Assembly: GCA_016839745.1 (NCBI GenBank)
Contig: JAEOTS010000143.1
Location: 1 to 44,324, forward strand
Source of the DNA: Promethearchaeota archaeon
GTDB taxonomy: Archaea > Asgardarchaeota > Lokiarchaeia > Sigyniarchaeales > SOKP01
Direction of reading: 5' to 3'
Length of the DNA stretch: 44,324 nt
Made by a program: the position numbers and the translations under genes. A model generated the notes under the pieces. The model was given only the letters and a program-made list of their open reading frames with translations. It did no database searches and had not been told where the DNA came from. The first letter of the stretch is position 1, and the number at the start of each line of letters is the position of its first letter. This document shows positions 18,038-25,649 of the stretch, in pieces.

Positions 18038-19087
18038 TTAAAAAAATAAAGAATTCGCTCCAAAGATGTTATTATTAATTGAGAAGAAGTGACACCGTCT
18101 AAATTTAAATGACTTAAAGACATCATCAAAGTCGAAAAACTTACGTTTAAAAAGATAATTACTTGAGTTAAATCGCACTTCTTTCTGAGATTTCAGGTGG
18201 ATTTTAACGGCCCTCTCGGTTGGATTTCCTCTAACATGCCTCATATAACCCTTTATCCAAGCTATATCAGCCCAGGATATAAATCTTGGTTTTCCAATTT
18301 TTTTGTAGTAAATTCCTTGAGAGTCTAATACAATAAAGTAGTATTTTAAATAGATTGCGAATGTTATCAACTTACCACCAATTCCAATGACTAAAATAAT
18401 TAATAAAGAGACTACTATCCTCACTCCAGAAGCTGTTAATCCTAGTCCATATGCTCTCTCGTCATCTATGGTGGGTAGCAAAAAAAATGCGAGAAACCAA
18501 AAAAGGTATATGAAGAAAACTCCAAAAAAGAACGCCAGAACTGTTTGGAATTTATATTTACTCGTTATAACTACGAGATCCCTTGTTTCTATTGCGCTCA
18601 ATAGCTCAGTTTGAGATTTTTCCAGTTTTGATCCTTTAAAGTATCTAAAAGTAGTTTCTAACACTCTTTTTTCTCTCTTATCCATTTCTAAAGGTGGGCT
18701 CAAAGGTCTTCTCTTTAAAGATGTGCCGTCATGAGTCGTATCATTTTCTATCTCCGTAGAGTCACTTACAGAGGAGGAGGGTTGTATTTCTTTTAGTAAA
18801 ACCAATTTACTTTTCCAATCTAACGGTTTTTCCAATCCATCATTGTCATTAGAGGTTTCTTCGTGATTTCTGACGATTAAAAGTTCTTCGTCCGCGAAGT
18901 CACCCAATTTTTTTGCTCTATATACTAATTCTGCTATCTTATGGAACGCGTTTTTCACATTTTCACCTGTGAGAGCAGAGGTCTCGAAATACGGAGCGTT
19001 TAGCTTTTGACTAAGGTGTTCTGCCATAGGCAAGATTATTTCCTTCTCGCCTTTTAAATCATTTTTATGAAGAACAACTACTTCCAT
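18038..19087 (-). CDS. Truncated Rab/Ras-like small GTPase fused to membrane and PH-like domain
   Basis: 349 residues. The first about 60 are the C-terminal part of a Ras-superfamily G domain: VVVLHKND (G4; canonical NKxD with His for Asn) and FETSAL (G5), then the final helix. P-loop, switch I and DxxG (G1-G3) are missing, because a TAA stands just before the ATG and no frame upstream restores them. After a polar linker come two transmembrane segments (about 182-204 and 222-246). A beta-rich domain follows at 247-330 (YYFIVLDSQGIYYKKIG, FISWADIAWIKGY), resembling bacterial PH-like domains that follow membrane hairpins. It cannot bind GTP as it stands. It is either a broken gene or a domain retained for protein contact. 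The start abuts a divergent ORF, which suggests a rearrangement breakpoint. Confidence 0.6.
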   Translation of the reverse strand: MEVVVLHKNDLKGEKEIILPMAEHLSQKLNAPYFETSALTGENVKNAFHKIAELVYRAKKLGDFADEELLIVRNHEETSNDNDGLEKPLDWKSKLVLLKEIQPSSSVSDSTEIENDTTHDGTSLKRRPLSPPLEMDKREKRVLETTFRYFKGSKLEKSQTELLSAIETRDLVVITSKYKFQTVLAFFFGVFFIYLFWFLAFFLLPTIDDERAYGLGLTASGVRIVVSLLIILVIGIGGKLITFAIYLKYYFIVLDSQGIYYKKIGKPRFISWADIAWIKGYMRHVRGNPTERAVKIHLKSQKEVRFNSSNYLFKRKFFDFDDVFKSFKFRRCHFFSINNNIFGANSLFF

Positions 19088-19347
19088 TGATTATGTTTTG
19101 TCAAAAAGAAGATTTCATTCTTATTTTAATTCATGAAGTATCTTACAATCCCGCACTAGGAAAAATTGTACCTTTTTTCCATAAGCTATATAGTAGGATT
19201 GAAACAGTAGATATTTTTTTGGAAAAAGATGTTACTGCCCCATTTAAAATCCTTAATCTTACTTATCTAGACTATCATAAGCGGGTAGGCTATCAAATTC
19301 AAAGTGATGGGTTTCAATGGAGGCAAATCTTAACATTTGGTCATTAG
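19087..19347 (+). CDS. Unknown small protein, possibly a 5'-truncated gene
   Basis: An 86-residue frame read from the TTG at 19087 (ATG at 19093), head to head with the truncated GTPase gene and sharing its first base, leaving no room for a promoter. The protein (NPALGKIVPFFHKLYSRIET and QSDGFQWRQILTFGH at the end) matches nothing I know. Support for its being real: codon use looks normal, and its last codons (IQSDGFQW) are repeated in frame 429 bases downstream, as if from a decayed paralogue. It is probably a gene whose 5' part was lost at the same breakpoint as the GTPase. Confidence 0.35.
   Translation: MIMFCQKEDFILILIHEVSYNPALGKIVPFFHKLYSRIETVDIFLEKDVTAPFKILNLTYLDYHKRVGYQIQSDGFQWRQILTFGH
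19297..19320 (+). repeat. 24-bp direct repeat, copy 1
   Basis: ATTCAAAGTGATGGGTTTCA plus ATGG, at the 3' end of the small unknown ORF; identical to 19726-19749. The similarity continues weakly to both stop codons. Confidence 0.85.
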
Positions 19348-19422
19348 AAAAAACAAAAATGTTAAATAAATACTCATCTATTTTCTCAATAATGATTTAG
19401 CATTATCAAGATAAGTTTAAAA

Positions 19423-19632
19423 ATGGAGGTAAAGCAAATTGCTGGAATAATTATACTCATAATTGGAATAGTTGTTATAATTGGGGGAGCCTACTACTTC
19501 GTCACTTATGTACTTCCACATCAATCATGGTGGGATATCTTTCGAGTGTTAGCAGCCGTTTTATTTTTCATAGGCGGTTTTCTGTCTATTGCTGGACTGA
19601 TTTTATTAATATCTGGAAGAAAAAAGGATTAA
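19423..19632 (+). CDS. Small two-helix membrane protein
   Basis: 69 residues with two clear transmembrane segments (about 5-29 and 42-64) joined by a short loop (PHQSWWDIFR), ending in a basic tail (SGRKKD). The ATG at 19423 is preceded by A/T-rich sequence without a strong ribosome binding site, which suits a leaderless or short-leader mRNA. Family unknown. It stands alone between the 24-bp repeats. Confidence 0.6.
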   Translation: MEVKQIAGIIILIIGIVVIIGGAYYFVTYVLPHQSWWDIFRVLAAVLFFIGGFLSIAGLILLISGRKKD

Positions 19633-19689
19633 ATTTTAAAATTTATTTGTTTTATTAATTATTTTAGTAAATGATTCTCAGCTCCGCAA

Positions 19690-19762
19690 TTTAAGCATTG
19701 AAGAATCTCATGTTTTTCATCAGTGATTCAAAGTGATGGGTTTCAATGGATGCAAGTTTCTT
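19690..19762 (+). pseudogene. Remnant of a paralogue of the 19087-19347 ORF
   Basis: Around the second 24-bp repeat the plus-strand frame reads IQSDGFQWMQVS followed by TAA, against IQSDGFQWRQILTFGH in the upstream ORF. The preceding codons (SCFSSV) show no further likeness, and no start is available. It looks like the tail of a lost duplicate. The start given is approximate. Confidence 0.35.
19726..19749 (+). repeat. 24-bp direct repeat, copy 2
   Basis: Exact copy of 19297-19320, in the same reading frame relative to its stop codon. Confidence 0.85.
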
Positions 19763-19836
19763 AATTATATTTAAAGCATAAATTTGACAAACTATTCTAT
19801 TATTTTCCTTTAAATAGATTCGCTTTAATCATATTT

Positions 19837-20223
19837 ATGATATTTACTTCTAGCGGGGTATTGTCAAGGCGGATTCAATGTGCGATCTGTAATCGCGACA
19901 TAAAAAGTCTACAGGGTGTATACCAATCAAAAATGCTCCACGGGGTTGTGTGTAAAAATTGTGCGGATATGTTTCCACCTGACGATATTGAAATGATATT
20001 AAACCTATTTTTCCTGTATGGAGGATATTTTGGAAAGGAAGGGGATAAACCCTTTTCTATTGAACATCTGGCAATTAGCCTCTTATTGGTTGGTGAGAAG
20101 ATGAAAGAAGATAACAAAACTATCAGCATTGATGAAGTGCATCAAAAAGTCATGCATCAAGCTCTCATACACGGTATAAGTCCTACAGAGTATAATAACA
20201 AGTTGAAAAAGTTTCTTAAATAA
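19837..20223 (+). CDS. Small zinc-finger protein upstream of radA, unknown function
   Basis: 128 residues. A treble-clef-like or ribbon motif, CAIC near 16-19 and CKNC near 39-42 with 19 residues between the pairs, would bind one zinc. The remainder is helical (DDIEMILNLFFLYGGYFG, LAISLLLVGEKMKEDNK). A TATA-like CTTTAAATAG lies about 25 bases upstream of the ATG, implying a short leader. The T-rich stretch after the stop (20231-20256) may terminate it or serve as the promoter region of radA. Proximity to radA hints at nucleic-acid work but is weak evidence. Confidence 0.65.
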   Translation: MIFTSSGVLSRRIQCAICNRDIKSLQGVYQSKMLHGVVCKNCADMFPPDDIEMILNLFFLYGGYFGKEGDKPFSIEHLAISLLLVGEKMKEDNKTISIDEVHQKVMHQALIHGISPTEYNNKLKKFLK

Positions 20224-20302
20224 GTATCATTTTCTTTTCTTTATTTTTTTCTTTATATATATTGATAATTTTTAGGTAAGTAATCTAAATTATAAATAGG
20301 AG

Positions 20303-21565
20303 TTGATACTAAAAATAGCTGACCTAAATTTAGTGAAGGGAATTAATGCTCGTCAAATTAAGTTGTTGCAAGAAAGCGGAATCAGTACGGCTGAAGCACT
20401 AGCCATGTCCCCGCATGGTGTCGTATCTGAAATAGATGGATTAGGTGGTAAGACAGCCAAAAAATTAATTTGGAACGCCCGAAACGCTTTAGGTATGACC
20501 GAGTTTACTATAGCGGAAGAAATTAATGAAAACACCGAGTATATCACCACTGGCTCTGCTGAGTTGGATCGCATCCTTGGAGGAGGTATTGCTACCGGAA
20601 AATTAACCGAAGTATTTGGACCATTTAAATCTGGAAAAACAAACCTTGCTCATACTATTGCGGTAACTATTCAACTTCCACCAAAAAAGGGGGGACTTAA
20701 TGGAGTTGTGGCATATGTTGACTCAGAAAATACTTTTGCCAAAGAAAAGATAAAACGGATCGCCAAACGGTTTGGACTGGATCCTAAAAAAGTTTTATCA
20801 AAAATTCATCATGCCAGGATTTATAGTTCCGATCATCAACAACAAATGATTGCTAAGGCTGAAGCGCTGTGCAAAACACGTGGAGTACGGTTAATTGTGG
20901 TAGATAGTTTGATGGCCTTATTGCGAAATGAATACGTAGGGATAGGTATGCTAGCCAGACGGCAAAACGTACTTAATAACATGATCCATGCACTCTCCAG
21001 AACCGCAGAAAGATACAACTGTGCGATACTATTGACTAATCAAGTTGCAACTAAGATGGTAGGAATGTTTTCTGCCGATGATGCAATAGGGGGAAATATT
21101 GTTGCTCACGGCTGTCACTTCCGTGTGATGTTTAAGACTAAGGGATTTTCCTCTAATAATTCATTAAAGAGAAGAGCCATCATTGTAGATGCACCAGATT
21201 TACCGCCCGAAGAATGTGAATTCTTTATTACGAGTGCAGGAATTGCGGATTCTGATCAGGTGGAAATGCCTGCGAAAAAGGAAATGGACTTTGAAATAGA
21301 GACTTTATACGAGGAATCAAGCACAAACCAAGAAGAAATAGAGGATGAGCCTAATGTTGAGCCAACAGAATCAGATGAGACTGATCTTATCACTGTAAAG
21401 GGCATTGGGAAAGGTACTGCTGAAAACCTAAGAAATTATGGAGTATCAAATATTTCTCAGTTAATTGAGTCCGATCCTGAGGACTTGGCATCGAAAATAA
21501 GTGGCGTGTCCTTAAAAAAAGTATTGGAATGGCAGGAAAATGCGCGAGCGATTTTACAAGCCTAA
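20303..21565 (+). CDS. radA: RadA recombinase with an extra C-terminal helix-hairpin-helix domain
   Basis: 420 residues; the family is usually about 320-350. It forms ATP-dependent filaments on single-stranded DNA for strand exchange. Order: N-terminal HhH domain (about 5-63); oligomerisation motif FTIA (68-71, FxxA type); ATPase core with Walker A GPFKSGKT (106-113), DSENTF near 140, and Walker B LIVVD (197-201) followed by the EYVG..MLARRQ signature; sensor NQVATK; and DAIGGNIVAH. After an acidic linker (about 320-362) a second HhH pair appears: TVKGIGKGTAENLRNYG and ISGVSLKKVLEWQENARAIL. The N-terminal HhH argues for RadA, not RadB. The only usable start is TTG at 20303 beside AGGAG; spacing is short, so a leaderless mRNA is possible. 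T-rich sequence at 21570-21592 may terminate it. Confidence 0.9.
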   Translation: MILKIADLNLVKGINARQIKLLQESGISTAEALAMSPHGVVSEIDGLGGKTAKKLIWNARNALGMTEFTIAEEINENTEYITTGSAELDRILGGGIATGKLTEVFGPFKSGKTNLAHTIAVTIQLPPKKGGLNGVVAYVDSENTFAKEKIKRIAKRFGLDPKKVLSKIHHARIYSSDHQQQMIAKAEALCKTRGVRLIVVDSLMALLRNEYVGIGMLARRQNVLNNMIHALSRTAERYNCAILLTNQVATKMVGMFSADDAIGGNIVAHGCHFRVMFKTKGFSSNNSLKRRAIIVDAPDLPPEECEFFITSAGIADSDQVEMPAKKEMDFEIETLYEESSTNQEEIEDEPNVEPTESDETDLITVKGIGKGTAENLRNYGVSNISQLIESDPEDLASKISGVSLKKVLEWQENARAILQA

Positions 21566-21567
21566 TT

Positions 21568-21592
21568 ACTTGTTTTTTTCTTATTTTTTTGT
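21568..21592 (+). terminator. T-rich terminator-like stretch after radA
   Basis: Two runs of six to seven T directly behind the radA stop codon, typical of archaeal polymerase termination. Confidence 0.4.
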
Positions 21593-21749
21593 TTAAAACA
21601 TCTGGATTTTTATCCATATAGGCTTTTTTTTCCAAGTGTGTAGATAAACGAATTAATAATTAAAATAGACAAAAATGGATGAATATAAATAACCTTCCTT
21701 TTTTTATTTATTTGCAAAAATCATACAATTGGTTTGGGGCTGAATAAAA

Positions 21750-22451
21750 ATGGACGAAAAATTAAGAATTCATTGTTTCTTTTTTTTCTTTTTATTGTTC
21801 TTTTTGATATTCATTGGAGGAACTTTTATTTTAGGATATGTTGCTGAAAATCCTTATGGAGGATATATGGAACCGAACTACTGGTTAGCTGAGCAATATT
21901 TTAATGCGAGTAAAGGCGGAGCTATTATATTAGGATCTGGAATATTAGTTTATATTATTATTTGTGTTTACAATAAAACTCCTAAACTAAGACAGAAAAA
22001 AACAAAATCTACGAAACAACCTATCGAAGATAAATGGGGAAACTATAGTGGCATGAAACTAATAATGGAAATGGATCGAAGAAAAAGAGAAGAAGAACGA
22101 GAAAGAGAGTTTAAACGAAAATTATGGGCTAAATTATGTCCAAATTGTAATACTGAAATAGAATATCCATTAAGAGAATGTAAATTTTGCGGATGGATTT
22201 CGGAATCATTAAAAAAAGCAAGAGAAGAACTAAAACAAAAAGAAAAAAAAGAAAAAAGAAACCGAGTAATTCCCAAACATGTACAACGTGAAGTTTGGAG
22301 GCGGGATCGGGGTCGTTGCGTTGAGTGTGGATCAAAAGAGAGATTAGAATTTGACCACATAATTCCATTTTCAAAAGGAGGATCAAATACTGCAAGAAAT
22401 ATTCAACTATTATGCGAGAAATGTAATAAAAAAAAGTCAAATTCAATTTAA
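21750..22451 (+). CDS. Membrane-anchored HNH endonuclease-like protein with zinc ribbon
   Basis: 233 residues: two transmembrane segments (about 9-30 and 57-75), a charged coiled linker, a zinc ribbon (CPNCNTEI...CKFCGW), and a C-terminal HNH domain from about 175. In the HNH domain CVECGSKERLEFDHIIPFSK carries the DH catalytic pair, GGSNTARNIQLLC carries the Asn, and CEKC closes the second zinc pair. HNH enzymes cut DNA with one metal ion. Membrane attachment is unusual; it might act on incoming DNA or sit near the membrane for repair. A TATA-like GAATATAAAT lies about 60 bases upstream. It is paralogous to the following gene. Confidence 0.8.
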   Translation: MDEKLRIHCFFFFFLLFFLIFIGGTFILGYVAENPYGGYMEPNYWLAEQYFNASKGGAIILGSGILVYIIICVYNKTPKLRQKKTKSTKQPIEDKWGNYSGMKLIMEMDRRKREEEREREFKRKLWAKLCPNCNTEIEYPLRECKFCGWISESLKKAREELKQKEKKEKRNRVIPKHVQREVWRRDRGRCVECGSKERLEFDHIIPFSKGGSNTARNIQLLCEKCNKKKSNSI

Positions 22452-22503
22452 TTAAAAAAAAGAATAAAAAAAGCAATTTGTTAAAAGCCCGAGTAGAAAA
22501 ATT

Positions 22504-22917
22504 ATGGGAGATAAATACTTTAAAAGATATCTAGAAAGAGTAAAAAAGACTCTTGCTGAATCAGGAAAAACTTCATTAGAGAAAGCAGGATATTATTCTG
22601 TTAAAAAAGATGAAAAGTGCCCTAATTGCGGAGGAAAACTTACTAATTTTATAAAATGTGATCTATGTGGTTGGATTGTTGAATGGTATAAAAAAGAAAT
22701 TGAAAGAAAAGAGAGACACCAAAAATCGAGATATATTCCAACGCATATAGTTGGAGAGGTGTGGCGAATTTTTAATGGAAAATGTGCAAAATGCGGTTCT
22801 GAAAACGATTTACACGTCGATCATATAATACCTTTCAGTCTTGGGGGATCAAATGATATTAAAAATCTACAATTACTTTGTAAAAAATGTAATTTAAAAA
22901 AATCAAATAAAATCTGA
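22504..22917 (+). CDS. Soluble HNH endonuclease-like protein with zinc ribbon, paralogue of the previous gene
   Basis: 137 residues with the same zinc ribbon (CPNCGGKL...CDLCGW) and HNH domain: CAKCGSENDLHVDHIIPF (catalytic Asp-His), then GGSNDIKNLQLLC and CKKC, ending LKKSNKI. It lacks the membrane segments of its neighbour. The 52-base spacing and same strand suggest co-transcription. Tandem duplication followed by gain or loss of the anchor is the simplest history. The DNA target is unknown. Confidence 0.8.
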   Translation: MGDKYFKRYLERVKKTLAESGKTSLEKAGYYSVKKDEKCPNCGGKLTNFIKCDLCGWIVEWYKKEIERKERHQKSRYIPTHIVGEVWRIFNGKCAKCGSENDLHVDHIIPFSLGGSNDIKNLQLLCKKCNLKKSNKI

Positions 22918-22981
22918 GTAAATATGAATTTTTAGTTAGAACAAGTCAATTTTAGATAAAAGAATAAAGAAGCAAAAAAAG

Positions 22982-23995
22982 CTATTTTTCCTTAATTTTC
23001 AAGCCTAGATCATTTTTTTTCCGAAAATGAATCACCGCTATTACTAAGGCTCCCGCAATTACTCCCGCTCCGATCACTGTATATAAGCCTAAATCAAACG
23101 GGATTGAGAAATTATCTGATGCAATTGTTTGATTAGTATCATCTGGCGGAGGGTTGCAGATTGGTCCATCATCCACCACCGCATAGGCAACATTCATCCA
23201 AGTCACTTCGCAATAAATCCAAATTTTAATCGTATACTCACCCGCCATCGCAGTGCCAAAGCTGAACACATTTACTCCTGCCACAGAGGCTAATGTATCG
23301 TTCTCATATATGGCAAATGGAATGTTATTAGGATCGCTCACGTTATAAACAACTCCCCCTTTACTGTTTAGTTTAATACATATGGAAGAGACTCTGCCAA
23401 TATAAAATTTATAGCTTCTGTCGGTTCGAAGAGAAACTTTATGAGGCATAAAATACCCGTCTGAAAAACAGGATACTTCATAAAATATAATGCGCCCATG
23501 CTCATTTTGAGGAATCTTATCATATAAACACTTAATATCTTCTCGTACTATTTTTATTTTAATGTTAAGGTTTTGTTCCACAGTAGCTTTAAATAGAAAA
23601 GTGTGATTTCCCTCAACGGCAGTCCCAAACGGAGTAGAAAATTCGCCATCTTGTTGCGAGATATTGGTGCAGAATATTTGAAATTTGCGATTACTACTAT
23701 CCCATACGGTAATGTTCATATAACAACTATGAGGGGTTACCACCTGCACAAAGATAGAATGCATATAAGCTTTAAGTAATTGAAACTGGAATGTGTAGCT
23801 ATTTTGTGCTTTAGTAAAGGTGAGTACCTTACAGATATATTCATGACTGCTAGTGCAAAGTCTATTTGGGGTTACATCTTCGAAAGGTTGGGAATCGAAT
23901 TCTTCACCTGGCATAATCTCACAAGGTGAGATCATGATCAGAAGCCCACTTATCATAATTAGCACCATAACCATTTTTCGCTTTTTAATAGCCAT
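22982..23995 (-). CDS. Secreted, membrane-anchored surface protein, unknown family
   Basis: 337 residues. A basic start (MAIKKRKM) and hydrophobic segment (to about 24) form a signal peptide. The middle is beta-rich with several Cys and N-x-T/S sites, probably extracellular. A linker with PPPDDTNQT leads to a C-terminal transmembrane helix (about 300-322) and a basic tail (HFRKKND), the usual type-I membrane layout. The repeated elements AVEGNHTFLF and AMAGEYTIKI suggest two related beta-sandwich domains. GGTG just upstream of the ATG could be a ribosome binding site. It overlaps the preceding small ORF by 11 bases. Confidence 0.7.
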   Translation of the reverse strand: MAIKKRKMVMVLIMISGLLIMISPCEIMPGEEFDSQPFEDVTPNRLCTSSHEYICKVLTFTKAQNSYTFQFQLLKAYMHSIFVQVVTPHSCYMNITVWDSSNRKFQIFCTNISQQDGEFSTPFGTAVEGNHTFLFKATVEQNLNIKIKIVREDIKCLYDKIPQNEHGRIIFYEVSCFSDGYFMPHKVSLRTDRSYKFYIGRVSSICIKLNSKGGVVYNVSDPNNIPFAIYENDTLASVAGVNVFSFGTAMAGEYTIKIWIYCEVTWMNVAYAVVDDGPICNPPPDDTNQTIASDNFSIPFDLGLYTVIGAGVIAGALVIAVIHFRKKNDLGLKIKEK

Positions 23996-24206
23996 ACACC
24001 TGTAATTCTTTGAATTCTGTTTTTAATTCACCAATAGTGACACATCTATCGTAATCAATACGAGGTATTATAACGATTGGTTGGATGGAAGACGAGTAAT
24101 TGCCTGTTTTATTGATCAAGAGAATGATAATAAATGGTACGATTACTATACTGGAGCGGAATTTGACATTTAAGTCGAAATCTTTATATATTATTTTGTC
24201 CTCCAT
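23985..24206 (-). CDS. Possible small membrane protein overlapping the surface protein start
   Basis: 73 residues with one hydrophobic segment (SSIVIVPFIIILLI, about 18-31). Its end overlaps the next gene's start by 11 bases, a common arrangement for coupled translation. There is no recognisable domain and no strong ribosome binding site; the frame may be chance in A/T-rich sequence. It also overlaps the 5' extension of the divergent crystallin-like gene, which is why that gene is started at 24247. Confidence 0.3.
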   Translation of the reverse strand: MEDKIIYKDFDLNVKFRSSIVIVPFIIILLINKTGNYSSSIQPIVIIPRIDYDRCVTIGELKTEFKELQVYGY

Positions 24207-24246
24207 TTACTTGTTATTTAATTTTAACATAAACGAGGTGAAATTT

Positions 24247-24978
24247 ATGAAGAAAAAAATCTCAACTTTAATAGTAGATGGAAAAGAATATACTTTAACT
24301 GATGATAATAAATTTGTTGAGGGAAGAAGGAAGAAACGAACAATAGACGAGTTTCGAGAAAAAAAGGGAAAAATGATTCCCATTTTAGTAGTTCCTCCCG
24401 ATGCGTATAAAGAGGGTGCTGTATATGGTTTTTCTAATGAAAAGAACTATAAAGAATGGCTTATAGAGAATAAACTTCACAAAAATTATGAACGTGAACA
24501 GAAAATGTTGGAAAAAGCAAGACGTGGTCCTTCACCTGAAGAAAGAGAGAGGATCAAGAAAAAAGTAAAAGAAGCAACAGAAAAGTTTGAAAAATTTTTG
24601 AAGGAAAATAACTTGAAAGCTAATGAAATTGAAAAGATTGAAGAACTTAGAGATAATCCATATTTCTCAGATCCAATTCACAGTGCAATTTTTTACGATA
24701 AAAGATTTTATAATCCTAGTGGTTCACGGATAGTACTTGAAGGAGATCCATGCTCCTGGGGTTATTATCCAAATCTTGGGGATCTTGGTTTTGATAATAA
24801 GACATCGTCAATCTTAATGACGACTTGTACCGAGAAAGTTAGGATCTGGGATGCAGTTAATTTCATAGAGCAGGGAAACCATGTCGTGGAAATATATCAA
24901 TCAAATGACGATTTGGCTAATTTTTGGTTTTGGTTTGGTCTTTGGAACAATAAAGCATCATCAGCATTGATTAGGTAA
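24247..24978 (+). CDS. Beta/gamma-crystallin-like calcium-binding protein
   Basis: 243 residues from the ATG at 24247, chosen because GAGGTG stands at 24235-24240; the frame continues upstream without a good site. The first two thirds are charged and helical (EKARRGPSPEERERIKKK, coiled-coil-like). The last about 80 residues look like a two-Greek-key beta/gamma-crystallin domain: RIVLEGDP, GYYPNLGDLGFDNKTSS, VRIWDAVNFIEQGNHVVEI, LWNNKASS. Both copies of the calcium motif (N/D)(N/D)xx(S/T)S are visible, DNKTSS and NNKASS. The family binds two calcium ions per domain. No signal peptide, so it is probably cytosolic. The helical arm plus sensor domain suggests calcium-dependent assembly, which is inference. 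Confidence 0.6.
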   Translation: MKKKISTLIVDGKEYTLTDDNKFVEGRRKKRTIDEFREKKGKMIPILVVPPDAYKEGAVYGFSNEKNYKEWLIENKLHKNYEREQKMLEKARRGPSPEERERIKKKVKEATEKFEKFLKENNLKANEIEKIEELRDNPYFSDPIHSAIFYDKRFYNPSGSRIVLEGDPCSWGYYPNLGDLGFDNKTSSILMTTCTEKVRIWDAVNFIEQGNHVVEIYQSNDDLANFWFWFGLWNNKASSALIR

Positions 24979-25043
24979 CACTTATATTTAGGCAGTGAAC
25001 CATTGAAAAAACGCAGCAAAAACATCGGTGATAACAATGAAAA

Positions 25044-25337
25044 ATGTGCAGAAAAATTTTTAATGGATATAACGGAGCAGAAGCTTCTTGTATTAGAAAA
25101 GGAACGCTTCTTTTTTATAGTCAGTATAAAACATATTACAAAATCAAAGAAATGTTTTTTGCTGTGGATGCGTCAGAGTTATATGTGTATGTGGACCAGA
25201 TTCTTCGAGAAGAGCTGGATATTTTACGGATAAAATATGATCTTACGCAAGGTCCTGAATGGAAAAAGAAAAATAAAAAGAAACCTATTCCTCAAACCAA
25301 TTCAGGAGCAAACCAATATACTTTATATTATTTATAA
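25044..25337 (+). CDS. Unrecognised small protein, possibly the 3' part of a frameshifted gene
   Basis: A 97-residue frame (MCRKIFNGYNGAEASCIRKG, later VDQILREELDIL) ending in a lysine-rich tail. An overlapping frame from the TTG at 25003 (KKRSKNIGDNNEKCAEKF) also looks protein-like in its first part, so the two could be halves of one gene with a frameshift near 25044-25080. No ribosome binding site stands before either start. Family unknown. The following 312 bases (25338-25649) hold only A/T-rich sequence in which I see nothing. Confidence 0.35.
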   Translation: MCRKIFNGYNGAEASCIRKGTLLFYSQYKTYYKIKEMFFAVDASELYVYVDQILREELDILRIKYDLTQGPEWKKKNKKKPIPQTNSGANQYTLYYL

Positions 25338-25649
25338 ATTATATTTGTCTTAATTCACGTAAACTTTGAATAAATTATATTCTTGGCAAGACATTCATAT
25401 AAATTATGGAGCATCATTCCCACATTCTGACCAAAAAACATCTTCCTTTGCGTATCTGCCATTTTAACCATTTAATAATTATTTTATTAATTCTTATATT
25501 CTAATCAATTTAAACAAAAATTAGTTTTCTTATAATAGAATAATTCAAATTATTTTTTCTTAGTTTTCAAAAAGAATTTTTTGAAGAATTAAAAGGTCTT
25601 TGTCCTGCAAATTTTTAAATCTCTTTAGGATTAAGTTTTTTGATTAGAT

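Noticed and set aside
22043..22476. Minus-strand ORFs of 105 and 115 residues opposite the first HNH gene
   Set aside because: The plus strand has conserved zinc and HNH motifs; the minus frames are low-complexity Phe/Leu/Ser shadows.
24100..24246. Upstream extension (MPVLLIKRM...) of the crystallin-like protein
   Set aside because: The GAGGTG site sits 6 bases before the ATG at 24247, and the extension is hydrophobic A/T-rich sequence antisense to the small minus-strand ORF.
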